This document shows, in pieces, positions 10,462 through 20,865 of a stretch of DNA of 64,000 bases. Numbering within the stretch: the stretch's first letter is position 1; every line of letters begins with the position of its first letter. Source of the stretch: Chromobotia macracanthus (Eukaryota; Chordata; Actinopteri; Cypriniformes; Botiidae); contig JAZGTH010000008.1 in the NCBI GenBank assembly GCA_036877525.1, positions 462,001 through 526,000 on the forward strand, in the 5' to 3' direction. Under the pieces are notes generated by a model. That model was given only the letters and a program-made list of their open reading frames with translations, did no database searches and was not told the DNA's origin. Position numbers and translations under genes: made by a program.

Positions 10462-10519
10462 CTTTAAAGCACATCATCTATCCTTAACATTTGACTAATA
10501 GGCCTAATGTAGATGCTAT

Positions 10520-11470
10520 AATCAAGCTAACGGGCCATGCCGTCTTCAGAGCAGATCAGACCATACACTCAAATATAAAACAAAGAAGGGGGTCTCTGCA
10601 TCTACATTAACAATAACTGGTGCACAAAAGCCACAATCACAGACAATTACTGTGACCCAGACATCAAGTATCTGATGCTACTGTGCAGACCTTTCTACTT
10701 GCCTAGAGAGTTTACTTCGGTTGCTATAACAGATGTTTATGTACCAGTGCATGCTAACACAAGGTTAGCCATGGAGAAGCTGCACCATTCCATTAGCCAG
10801 CATCTGTCAGCAGGAAGCCACCTCAGCCCTGCAGGACTGCTTCGAAAACACATAGTGGAGAATTTTTGTTGAGGGGACAGACCTTGAAGGACACCTTGAA
10901 GTATTTCCTAAGCAAAAACTATAGTTCAGCAGTAAGGTGGAAACCCTGCTTAGAATAGGGGATTCTGTGTTTAAGTCTGGAGCTCTGCAGGCCTACAAAG
11001 AAGAAGAAAACTGAGGAGGGGCATCAGAGAGGCAAAATCCAGGTACAAGCAATGCATAGAGGAATATTTTAACAGCAACAACTTCTAAGGGAAGGGGCAG
11101 GGGATCAAAACCATCACTGATTGAACTTGAACTTTTTTTTGCTAGTTTTGATATCGGAGCGGAGATACAAATTCTCTCAATACATTACCAAAGGAAGACA
11201 ACCCCATTCAACTGCAATAAAACCAATTCAGATCCCCCCTACGCAGAATCAATGAGAAGTAGGTGGTCCAGATGGAGTCACAGGACAAATCCTTAAAGCC
11301 TGTGCAGACAAGTTAGCAAGGATATTATATATATTATGAGAGACTCACATCAGTTTGCATATTGAATGAAACGTCATTACAGCTCTCCACACAACCCCTA
11401 CAAACCTGGACCAGGGAAACACCTATGTAAGAATGCTGTTAAAGAATGCCATAAACTGGTTCAGAAACCT
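10520..11470 (+). pseudogene. LINE-B copy 1, decayed endonuclease/RT fragments
   Basis: The frame at 10675-10872 contains CRPFYLPREFTS..VYVPVHAN, matching the endonuclease region of the LINE-B copies at 29.2 kb and 52.7 kb. Just upstream, another frame reads LCIYINNNWC. Further down, 11270-11480 has diverged RT-region phrases (GNTY.RML, then FRNLGL). Everything is riddled with stops and deletions, and no 3' tail is recognisable. This is the oldest of the three LINE-B relics. Confidence 0.7.
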
Positions 11471-11471
11471 G

Positions 11472-11496
11472 GGCTTACGCCAATGAGGCGTAAGCC
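11472..11496. repeat. Perfect 10-bp stem hairpin
   Basis: GGCTTACGCC (11472-11481), a 5-base loop AATGA, then GGCGTAAGCC (11487-11496): a perfect 10-bp inverted repeat in an otherwise AT-rich context, at the 3' edge of the LINE-B relic. It has no run of T after it and no obvious function. Confidence 0.7.
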
Positions 11497-11499
11497 ATT

Positions 11500-12955
11500 A
11501 AGTCTATACATTTATGAAAAATAAACCCTAGTCAACCAATGTGTTAAATAACAGAACTAAATCCAATGACGAATCTAACAGATCCAAATATGTTGTTTGT
11601 TTTATTGAGACACAGATGGGGGGCAGGTGACGAACACTAACCATGAGTTCTGCACACTTGAGCAAGATATCTTTGTGAGAATGACCGTGATGTATATATA
11701 TAGCATCCCATGCATCATCGGTCAAGTCATGTCTGAATTATACACTTGTATAATTTATTTAAGACTCGACGCACAAATGTGCTGACTGTATGGAACAGTG
11801 CAATAGAAACGTCTTGTCACACATGCACATACTTATGTACATACATTATTAATTACTTAATAATGAATTAAAAGCATAGCATTTCATTCTTTGTAATGTT
11901 ATGTAAGCATTTCTGACAAGGATCATGCTTGCCAAGAGAATCATCTTCTTGTGTGTCACCAGAGAGAACAGAGCTAAACAATATTGATGTTTTTATATCT
12001 GTGCCCACTATATTTTTATAGGTGGATACAGTATGATGTTAGAATCAGTGTGTAGACACAGGGTTTATTACAGTATTAGAGTGAGAGGTTTTGTTTGTAC
12101 AGTGGCCTTATGTGCATGAAGATAAGTAAGGCATATTGAAGTGTATTTCCAATTTTTGTGATTTACAGTTTTAACACAAAGTGTTTGCAACACAGTGAAA
12201 AGGAATATTTCTTGTTTTGTAAGGAAATTCAAAAACAAATAGTTGATATTAAATTGAAACATGCATTGCACTCAGAAAGAGAGATTCATTTATATGTCAG
12301 GCTGCAAAATGGAAAGGCAACTTGAAAAGTTTCGAGAAATGTGTGAAAATGATCTTAATAAACACACGTGATTGTAATGCAGAATTAACACCATTGAGCC
12401 TTTCATTGCTTTACCCCAGTTTTATCTGTTATCTGTTTAACTGTTATCTGTTTCAAACAGTTTTAATAACTGTTATAAACCACTACAAAATAGACATTAC
12501 ATAGTCATACACCTGTAACTGCATAAATTAACATTTAAAAGGATGTAATATACCTTTAAATGCCTTTAAAAATAAATTCATTAAGGTGCATACAGAGCAG
12601 GACTGATCAACACATTAAACACTGAGGCGGCTTTAACACAAGTCCTGAGATTAACCTTGAGATTTACAGACTGTTGGTTATGGATCATCTTTAGGGTTTG
12701 CTGGACTGCTGTTACTCAGTCCTCTCTGCTCACACACCTTCTCTTCCATCTCTACAAGAGTAAAACAAATGTTCACAATTAGAATTTTGAATGTAATTAT
12801 ATTTATTTCATTTTTTTTAAATATTTATTTTATTTTATATTTATTTAATATTTATTTAATTTTCTTTTAATTAACTTCTCAATAAGTGAGATAATCAGTG
12901 ATCATCATGAGAAAAATGGCAATGAGCCTGGTAATGGAAATTAAAAAATGTTAGA
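11500..12955. other. AT-rich spacer, no gene seen
   Basis: About 1.4 kb with only short frames of low-complexity composition. There is no recognisable protein motif, no terminal inverted repeat and no LTR features. A very AT-rich run of TTTATTTAATATTTATTT type occupies about 12810-12870. Confidence 0.45.
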
Positions 12956-13046
12956 CTGCGACAAAGCATGATGTTGTTCAGCGGTTCTCATTCGCTTCTG
13001 CTGGCGGTCTACTCGCCGCTTCAGCAGACTTGGTTATAAAAGGGTG

Positions 13047-13644
13047 TGTCAAGGTCCTGGCGTCCTGTTCTGAGTATTTCTAGATTATCTTGCCAGGATC
13101 CTGACATGCTGTTTGGATCCTGACTCCTTCTAGTCTTGGTTCTTGTTTCTTGGAGTCGGGATCTGAACGCATGCTCTGGGTCCTCGTCTCGTGTGGAAGT
13201 ACATGGTCCCTGTTTTGTTTACATTCGCCATGTGCTCTCCAGTCTTGCGTCTTGGCCCCACCCCCTTGTTCTCTTGTCTCGTCTGCGCTCATTTCGGGCA
13301 CCTGTTCCTCGTTTTCCTCATGTTATTTAATGCCCCCGTGTTTTCTGTCTTGTGTCATTTTGTCTTGCTCTCTTGTTTTCTTGTTCCTCACGTCTTGCTA
13401 TCTTGTTATCGGATTTCTTGTTCCAGTCGTGTTTTTCTCGTCTTGTGTCTGTGCTCCTTCTCGCCAGTTTTTGGTTTCGTTTTCTTGCTCCGTTTTTTTG
13501 GAGAATTTTGAGTTTAATTTTTAAGCCTGTGTTTGGTTTTCGTTTTGCCTCCTCATGGGTTCTTGTTTTGGTTTGATTTTGAAAATAAAGACTTTTGCTG
13601 TTTAAACGCTGTCTGAGACTGGGTTCGTTTCCCCCAATCTTGAC
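13047..13644 (+). mobile_element. Solo LTR, copy A, 5-bp target duplication GGGTG
   Basis: A 598-bp unit that starts TGTCAAGGTCCTGGC and ends CTTGACA, flanked on both sides by GGGTG (13042-13046 and 13645-13649). It has the LTR hallmarks TATTTAATGCCC in the middle (13324-13335) and AATAAAGACTTTTGC near the 3' end (about 13584). It aligns end to end with the reverse complement of 17988-18579. The 5-bp duplication fits an LTR element (gypsy/BEL/copia/ERV type); the parent is not in this window. The T/C-rich short frames here are not genes. Confidence 0.9.
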
Positions 13645-13649
13645 AGGGT

Positions 13650-14600
13650 GAGTATCTAAAGAGTGAATTTCCATTCTAAAAGAGCTCCTACGGACGATGG
13701 GCGTCTTTTTAAAGACATTTTCTGTCCATGTGTTTCTGGATGCAGTCACTTCATGTTCTCATCTGATGTGCCATGATTGGTGCATCACATGCCTGGGCAA
13801 AGCATGCTGAGGCAGTCTTCGTGGTTAGGTTGGGCACTTATTATGAGAGCATAGCCATCTTGATACTGTGGTCATGGCTCTCTCTTTTCTCTGGAGATCG
13901 AGCCCCCTCTGCTGCTACCCATTCTGTTGCTCTGGCTGCACGCCTGAAGGCGACAGAGTTGGTTAGCACTTTGGGAGATCTCAGAGTGATGGTCAGACTG
14001 CTAAGTCAGACTTGGAGCTGACGGCCGTGCTTGCCTGGGCAGCTGTGCCTTTGGACTGGAGTGGAAACTTCCGCCCGGCTGGATGATTGGTTTCTCTGGG
14101 CTGAACAGGACTCCCAGTCCTGTCCCACCCCGGTGCCTTCCCGGAAGTGCATGAGGAGGTTGTAAGTTGTGGAAGGCACCTCTTTCTGCCTGATGCTGCA
14201 TTCCCTCCTCCACTCTCACTACCCCTGATGGGGGGCTGCAAAGGGATGTGTGCAGATCCCTTCGGTGGAGTGCAATTATGGTGCACCTGTGCCAGTAAAA
14301 TGCCACCTGGAGCAGTCGCCCCAATCTCCCGTCCAAGGCCTGTAAGACTGTAGCAACTCTTGCAGGTTTACCAGGCCAAGGCACTTAAGCATCTCCACAA
14401 GGGTATTTCTGAGCTGAGGTGATGCAGGAGCTGCGCATGGTGACTGACCTTGGACACAGGCCCTTGGCCAGACGTTGTCCACCTTGGTGGTGCAGGAGTG
14501 CCATCTCTGGCTAAATCTTGTGGAGATGTGGGACACCAACAAATTCTGCTTTCTTGATGCCCCCATCTTCCAAGGTGGCATTTTTGGCAGTTAGGGTTAG
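13650..14600 (+). pseudogene. DIRS gag-like region
   Basis: Frames such as 13773-14021 lie between the leader and the RT and match the expected position of DIRS gag. Phrases such as CLG and ALFSGDRAPSAATH appear in different frames. No zinc knuckle or intact frame survives. The call rests mainly on position within the element. Confidence 0.5.
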
Positions 14601-15179
14601 GCGTTTTCTACAGGGACCCCATACATAAACTCCCTTTTCTCAGCAGTTTTCCTGGCAGCCCAGAAGCAGACGGAGGTTATCAGGCACTTCCTCCCCAGGT
14701 GTGACTCCACCTCCATGCCGCAGCCTGGCCCCCAGTCTGTTTGTCCCCCTGCTGCACCGGCTGCTGTACCCCCATTCTCAAGAACAGTTTCCTCCCAGTC
14801 AAGGCCTAACTGGACGTTGCCCAGCAGTGAGAGACACAACGCTGCCTCACTCATGAGCTCGTCAGTTTACTTCGCCAAGGCAGGTGAGGCTGCGTTTGCA
14901 GGACACACTGCCTCCTCACGTGCCTCCCGCCTCCCTGCCAGGGCTAGTAGCTCAACCTCCTCTCCGGCTCGAGCTCACCCCTGGCACCACTACAGGCATG
15001 TCTGTTGCAGACTCGGCTATGCAATTCAGTTGCCCAGGCTGCCCAGGTTCAGGTATCCTTTCTACCCCAGTGGTAGACAGTGACGCCTCCATCCTATAAG
15101 CGGAGATTGTGCTCCTCCTGGCGAAGGACGCAATGCAGCCTGTCCCTCCAGCCGAGATGAAGTCAGGGCTTACAACCTC

Positions 15180-15660
15180 TCCTTCATTGTGGCCGAAAAA
15201 GTAGGTGGGCTGCAGCCAATCTTGCATCTGCGTGTCTTGAATCGGTTCCTGCACAAGCTACCCTTCATGATGCTTATGCAGAGACACACTCTTTTGTGTG
15301 TCCGGCCCAATGATTGGTTCACAGTGATTGACCTGAAGGGCACGTATGTCCATGTCTTGATTCTGCCCCAACATGGGCCATTCCTACAGTTTGCATTCGG
15401 GTCAGGCGTATCAGTACAAGGTCCTCCCCTTCGGGCTGTCCCTGTCTTTACCAAAGTCTCGGAGACCGCCCTTGCCCTGTTATGGGAAATGGGAATTTGC
15501 ATCCTCAACTACCTCGATGACTGGCTCATTTTGGCCACTTTCGAGAGCAGTTGTGCGAACACAGGGATCTGGTGCTCTGGCAACTCAGCCACCGGGGGCT
15601 TCGGGTGAACTGGGAAAAGTGCAACACAGGGCATCTCTTTTCTCGGTGTGGAGCTGAATT
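15180..15660 (+). pseudogene. DIRS reverse transcriptase fragment
   Basis: The frame at 15189-15608 reads through RT motifs: LNRFLHKLPFMM, then WFTVIDLKGTYVHVLI, then (one frame away, 15373-15500) YQYKVLPFGLSLS, and NYLDDWLILA at about 15508-15537. The YLDDWLI form with tryptophan after the catalytic DD marks the DIRS group. At least two frameshifts split the domain around 15400-15430 and after 15545. Confidence 0.85.
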
Positions 15661-15909
15661 CGGTGACTATGCCTCTCCGACGAGCATGCGCAGTCACTGC
15701 CTGAACCTGTTCAGAGCCAAGGCAGTGGTCTCACAGAAACTTTTCAGAGGCTCCTGTGGCATATGGCATCCATGGCTGTGGTCACACCACTTGGCTATAT
15801 GACAGAGTCCCAAGGTGGGCATGACGAAGCGGCACACATTGTGTGATCATCACACTGTTCTGCCATCTTTCTACGGGTCGGGGTGTCCTTAGAACAATTG
15901 TCCAGGCAT

Positions 15910-16245
15910 GTTGTGGTATCAACGGATGCCTCCAAGAAAGGCTGGGGTGCTGTGTGCAATGGGCAGGCGACTTTGGGTTCCTAGACAGGACCCTGACACT
16001 TGTGGCACGACAATTGCCTTAAGTTGTTGGCAGGGCTTTGGCCCTGCGCCGGTTTCATCCGTTGTGCAGGGCAGGCATGGGGTAGTCCGTACAGACAGCA
16101 TGGCAACTGTGGTGTACATCTACACTCATGTCGCATGTCTGAACCCACCTGCCATCTCCTCCTGTGGGGTCAGTGGTGCCTCAGGTTGGTCGTGCCACCT
16201 ACTCTACGGGTGAGCTCAACCGTGTGGCTGACACACTCTACGGCA
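15910..16245 (+). pseudogene. DIRS RNase H fragment
   Basis: VVSTDASKKGWGAVCNG is readable from about 15912, followed in shifted frames by VRTDSMATVVYI (about 16085) and TGELNRVADTL (about 16203-16235). That is the D...D...(A)D layout of a DIRS-type RNase H, directly downstream of the RT. Frameshifts break it at least three times. Confidence 0.75.
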
Positions 16246-16274
16246 CCCATCAAGCCCTCTTCCATTTGACCACT

Positions 16275-16795
16275 GCATTACCCAATCAGCTCTGTGCTTT
16301 CCTTTCTGCAGGAAGGGTTTTAACAGAGGTTGTCCCCTTCCACCCTGAAGGTGTACATGGTCGTTATCTCGGCCCATCACCTAGCAATAAAAGGTAAGTA
16401 TTAGGAAAGCATGAGCTGGTCATCAGGTTCCTGAAGGGCGCTTGGAGACTAAACCCCCCGAGGCCGCCCATCTTTCCCTCTTGGGACCTTTCCATAGTCC
16501 TTCCGGGCTATGGGAAGCCCCTCTCAAGCTGCTTGAGTCAGTCGAGCCAAAGAGTCGGTCTCTCAAGACAGCACTCCTGATTGTGCTCGTCTACAAAAGA
16601 GGGTTGGGGACCTGCAGGCACTGTCAGTCAGCGACTCTTGCCTAGAGTTCAGGCCTGCCTACTCTCAAGTTGTCTTAAAACCCAGTCCTGGCTATGTGCT
16701 CAAGGTTCCCACCACACTTGTCAAGGACCAGGTGGTGAATCTACAAATGCTGCCTGTGGAGGAGGCAAACCCAGCCCTTTCTCTAGAGGCACCCC
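16275..16795 (+). pseudogene. DIRS tyrosine-recombinase region fragment
   Basis: The region is colinear with the fragment at 3030-3400: VIRFLKGAWRL-like start, PIFPSWDLSIV, KLLESVEPKS, then YKRGLGTCRH and PSPGYVLKVPTT, in alternating frames. Its position after RNase H and its similarity to the other DIRS piece identify it as the recombinase-bearing end. I cannot see a clean R..HxxR..Y catalytic set, and the C-terminal part seems lost before 16860. Confidence 0.65.
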
Positions 16796-17204
16796 TCTAA
16801 CAGACATATGTAGTGATTCCCCATTGGTAATCCCATGTGTGTATTCTCCATGATAATATGGTTTCCCTGTCAGTGAACCTGTGTCTTTCCCTTGGCACTT
16901 ACTGCTACCAGTCCCTGTTGACTGTAGTGCCATCCACAGCGCCCTCTAGAATAGGGCACTTCCCCCAGTGTTCCTCATGGTTATCCCAAGAGAGGAAGGA
17001 GACCCATGCACTGAGATGCCTTCTCCTGGGGGGACAGGAACAGTTGTCACAACTTCTCTGCGTCCAGGCTCCGCACCCTGTGGGGCTGCGACGGTTGCCT
17101 GCGCGGAGCTCTGGGTAGGTTAAGGAGGCAGGAAAGCTGTCGTACAGAGGCACGCCTCGCCTGCCCGTACTTGCATTCCTAGCCCGCAATGTAGGTTGGC
17201 TTGC

Positions 17205-17595
17205 AGCATTTTCCACAAGGACCCCATACGTAAGTATGTTGACGTAACGTTGAATGTGACTGACTGAAAGGGAATGTCTTGGTTACGCATGTAACCCTCA
17301 TTCCCTGAAGGAGGGAATGAAGACATTACATCCCCTTGCTGCAAGCCTGATTCATCTAAATGAAAACACAAACCTAAGTGAGTTGCAGCCGGCTTTATAC
17401 CCACTTCCGGGTGGACGTGACTCGGCACGCAAATCCTTTGCCCAAATGCTCATTGGCTCTTTCCTCTCTGGCCTGTTTTTCTACTAGTCGAAGGTGATAG
17501 GGCTCTTAAGCGAGACCCCATATGTCAGTGCGTTGACATAACATCTCTGTTCCCTCCTTCAGGGAATGAGGTCTACATACGTAACCAAGACGTTT
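17205..17595. repeat. DIRS terminal repeat with internal inverted blocks
   Basis: ACAAGGACCCCATACGTAAG..GTTGACGTAACG (17217 onward) and a second, similar block GACCCCATATGTCAG..GTTGACATAAC (about 17513) lie in direct orientation. CTTGGTTACGCATGTAACC and TCCCTGAAGGAGGGAA (17279-17315) recur inverted as CTCCTTCAGGGAATGAGG..TACATACGTAACCAAGACG (17560-17590). The same terminal repeat is at 3435-3740. Such split direct and inverted repeats are characteristic of DIRS ends. Confidence 0.75.
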
Positions 17596-17599
17596 CACA

Positions 17600-17982
17600 A
17601 ATTATGCCAAAATGGAAGTAAGGCTATATTTCTGCAATGCTTTAGCATATTGAGACAAAGCTTGGCAACTCTTATCACAAACAAGACCTTAGACAACATG
17701 CACAGATTAGGCATAGCGCCACCTACTGTTCATAATATATGAAAAACTAAAGCTATTTTTTCTTATAACTTCATAATAGTTTAAACATGAGACTGACCTC
17801 AGTGTAGCATACCAAGTTGAAGCACACCCAATTTTCCCATGTGATATTTTATATATTTAAAACAAAAGCTTAGGTTTATCATTATGAAATCTGACATGTG
17901 TCATCACTACAGTCTTCTAAAGGGCCCTTTAAGTGGCACCAGCTAAATATATGTTTATAACTTTTGTTGACCATATCTCCTT
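17600..17982. other. Spacer between DIRS end and solo LTR
   Basis: I see no gene or recognisable element. TTGGCAACTCTTATCACAAAC..GGCATAGCGCCACCTACTG (17656-17719) resembles short repeats scattered in fish genomes, but no boundaries can be set. Confidence 0.35.
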
Positions 17983-17987
17983 CCTAG

Positions 17988-18579
17988 TGTCAAGGACCTG
18001 GAGGGAGAACGCAACTGGAGACAACTTTTAACAAAAATTACATTTTATTCAAACAGAAACTCCCTTGAGGGGGAAAACACGACTCAGAACAGGACTAGAA
18101 ATGCTCAGAACAGGAAAACCAAGACAAGACTAGATAAATAAAACATTGAGCTCAAAAACATGACATGGCAGACTTCTAAATATTTCAAGAAGCATCAGGA
18201 ACGAGAATCAAGAAACAATACACCAGCACAAGACAACAGACACAAGGGCATTAAATAGGGAAGGAAAACAAGGCAGGTAATAAGAGCAGGCAGGTGAGGG
18301 GAATGAACCAATGATGGGATGATTAACAAGGAAACAAGATGGCAGGGTCAAGACACAAGACAGGAGAGCACATGGCACAAAGTAAACAAATAATGGCCAT
18401 GTGCTTCCACAGGTTACAAAGACACAGAGCATGAGTCTAGATCCTAACTCTAAAATACAAGAACTAGGACTAGAATAGAGTCAGGACCCAAACATCATGC
18501 TCTGACACAAAACACAAGGGATGTTAGGATCCTGGCAAGAGAACTAGGGAAAAACTCAAGACAAGCCAGGACCCTGACA
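17988..18579 (-). mobile_element. Solo LTR, copy B (inverted), target duplication CCTAG
   Basis: A 592-bp unit with TGTCAAGGACCTGG at the left and CCAGGACCCTGACA at the right, flanked by CCTAG at 17983-17987 and 18580-18584. On the minus strand it matches copy A (13047-13644) over its whole length, including TTTAATGCCC and an AATAAA near 18045. The different target duplications show that it inserted independently rather than by an inversion of copy A. The minus-strand frame 18208-18432 is a shadow. Confidence 0.9.
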
Positions 18580-18954
18580 CCTAGGTCTTTGGCAAGTACA
18601 ATGGTACCAATGGTCCCAATGGTTCGTTGCGTCTTCTGTAGCAAAACTATATATTTGTGAAAAACATTATTGATATTTTATGTGTATTTAGCAATTGACA
18701 TGGCATGTTTGAATGCAAACATATCTGTATAAATGAGTACAACCAAGATGGCCACGTGTCGGCTCCATGTCAACTCCAGTTCTGTTCTGCTAAAAGTCAT
18801 ATACCTTGAATGCCTTGAGGGTGAGTAATTAATAGGGCAATTTTTTTTGGTGGAGTACCCCATTTAAAAGGTGATTACTATGGTGGCCAAGAGACCTGAA
18901 CATATGATGAACATGATGGGGAGCACTGGAGAATACCAGTATGTATCAGTAATC

Positions 18955-19110
18955 AAGGCCAGACAAAGAGCATTTAACCCATCCAGAGAGTCGTAAACAC
19001 ACACACTGCAAGTCATGAACACACACACTTGGAGCAGTGGGCAACTATCATTGCAGAGCCCACGGAGCAACTGGAGGAAAGGTGCATTGCTCATCCAAAG
19101 CATCTGCTAA
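18955..19110. repeat. Unclassified fish interspersed repeat fragment
   Basis: Contains TTTAACCCATCC, CACACACACTTGGAGCAGTGGGC and GGAGCAACTGGAGG..AGGTGCATTGCTCA, colinear with the better preserved stretch at 39985-40205. I recognise the wording as common in fish intergenic DNA but cannot assign a family. Confidence 0.45.
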
Positions 19111-19499
19111 ATACAAATATGAAAGCATATTTTGTAAATGTAATATTGTATAAATGGTTGGTAAGGGACCATGTAAAATGTTCACACTTTATGCAAAAAG
19201 GAACCTGCGTTTTGATTGCTAGTGACAGTAAACATCATCATGACATCACACGCAACACAAGACTGTCTGTTTTTATGACAGCTAGAGGGCACTTGATCAT
19301 GAACTGACAGGGAATAAGCAAATTGACCAAACACCTCTTTGAAGTGGGACAAAAAAGCCACCATCGTGCTGGTTAAAGAGCCATCTACATTACATACACA
19401 GCATTTTGTGAAGATTTCAGTCACCATATGATGACGGTATTGGATTGGAAAACCTCATACAATGCTCCATCCACATTTCCCAACAAATAAAAGCCTGTG

Positions 19500-20844
19500 G
19501 ACCAGATTTTAGTCCACCATCTTTACAGCCACCTGCTTCCTCTCCAGCACCTGAACCAATGCAAGAACGCCCATATCACATAACTCACCATTTGTACCTA
19601 TAATGTGGTGACAGTGGGCACTTCCTTACCAACTGCCCAACTCAACCTCTTCACCTAGCGGTGAGTACTATTAATAAACCTCCTCAGGTCTCTACCAAAA
19701 ATGATGTCATGGTAACCTCCCGTAAACGTTCTATTTCAGCGAAAGCCCTCATTGACTCTGCTGGGAACTTCATATCCCTAGAGTTACTCAGACGACTCCA
19801 GATGTCCAGAAAGACCATCTCACAGACCCTGAACATTCAAACCATCCTGGGAAAGCCACTGGGTCGAGGTTGGATATGATATTACTCCACCACTGTCACC
19901 CTCAGTGTATCTCTTTTATTACGCTTATGGCTACAATTACATCAACCCTTAATAAACTGGAATACTGGAGAAATAGTTCTATGGAGTGCTACCTGTCATG
20001 AATCCTGTCTCCCTCTAAACCAGAAACCATCTTGTCAATCTTTCTTGCTGCTAGTAGGCTCCACCTTCATTAAAAGTCCCTCAGTATCATCTCAGTGTGA
20101 GATTCCTAAAGAGTACCAGGTGTTCAAGGATGTTTGTAGCAAGCACATGGCTACCCAGTTACCAGCACATAAGCCATGGGACTGTGCTATCGACTTGCTG
20201 CCTGGGGCAACGTTACCCAAGAGTACGATATATCCTCTGTCCATCCCGGAGCAGAAGGCCATGGATGAGTACATCCAAAAACCATTAAAATGACAATTAA
20301 TCAAACCATCTACTTCTCTTGCATCTAGTTTCTTTTTTGTGGCAAAGAAGGGTGGAGGTTTGAGGCAGTGCATCGATTACCGTGCCCTCAACTCACAAAC
20401 CAATACCAAACAGAGACCCCTTCCTCTGGTCCCAGTAGCCCTTGAAACAACTACATGGTGCCCGGATATTTATTAAGTTAGACTTGAGGAGTGCTTACAA
20501 CCTAATACGCATCAGAAAATGAAATTAATGGAAGATTGCACTCTCTCCAGGCACTATGAATACCAGGTCATGCCGTATGGTCTTGCCAACGCCCCTTCCG
20601 TGTTCCATGAACAAAATCTTTTGTATCTCCAACAATTTGTTATTGTCTACATTGATGACATTCTCATATTCCAGACCTGTATGAACATCAATATTGTGTC
20701 AAACTCGTATTCACCAAACTCACTCTGTCAACACTGTCTTTATCTCAAACTGGAAAAATTCCATAGCAAGACCATACACTTCCTAGGTTATCATCAACCA
20801 ACATGGTATCCAGATGGACCAGAGGAATGTACAGACACTAAAGG
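19500..20844 (+). pseudogene. Gypsy-B gag end, protease and RT N-terminal part
   Basis: CGDSGHFLTNCP (about 19608-19643) is a zinc knuckle whose first Cys is lost next to a stop. ALIDSAGNFISLE (about 19745-19783) is the protease active site with Ser-Ala in place of the usual Ser-Gly. WDCAIDLLPG and PLSIPEQKAMDEYI (20178-20272) precede the RT. RT motifs FFFVAKKGGGLRQCIDYRALN (about 20329-20393), MPYGLANAPSVF (20571-20606) and YIDDILIF (about 20650-20673) follow. Several stops and shifts (20294, about 20475, about 20790) break it. It ends where LINE-A copy 1 is inserted. Confidence 0.85.
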
Positions 20845-20865
20845 TGTCTGTAAAGCTGTCTGACA

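Larger units (their letters stand above)
12960..17595 (+). mobile_element. DIRS-group retrotransposon, decayed
   Basis: Order along the plus strand: leader and gag-like region (12960-14600, interrupted by the solo LTR at 13047-13644), reverse transcriptase (15180-15660), RNase H (15910-16245), recombinase region (16275-16795), 3' untranslated part, then terminal repeat (17205-17595). The RT carries YLDDWLI, a form typical of DIRS elements rather than gypsy. The terminal part has a palindromic TCCCTGAAGGAGGGAA at 17300-17315 and a repeated GACCCCATA..GT..GT.GTTGACGTAAC block at 17220 and 17515. The left boundary is approximate. Many stops and frameshifts make it inactive. Confidence 0.82.

Noticed and set aside
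13136..13749. Overlapping 60-140-residue frames on both strands in the 13.1-13.7 kb T/C-rich region
   Set aside because: They lie in the solo LTR (13047-13644), whose pyrimidine-rich sequence keeps several frames open; the translations are low-complexity Leu/Ser/Cys or Arg/Lys text.
14001..14854. Minus-strand frames of 85-127 residues between the DIRS gag and RT
   Set aside because: They run antisense to a decayed DIRS element with matching GC-rich composition; no protein motif.
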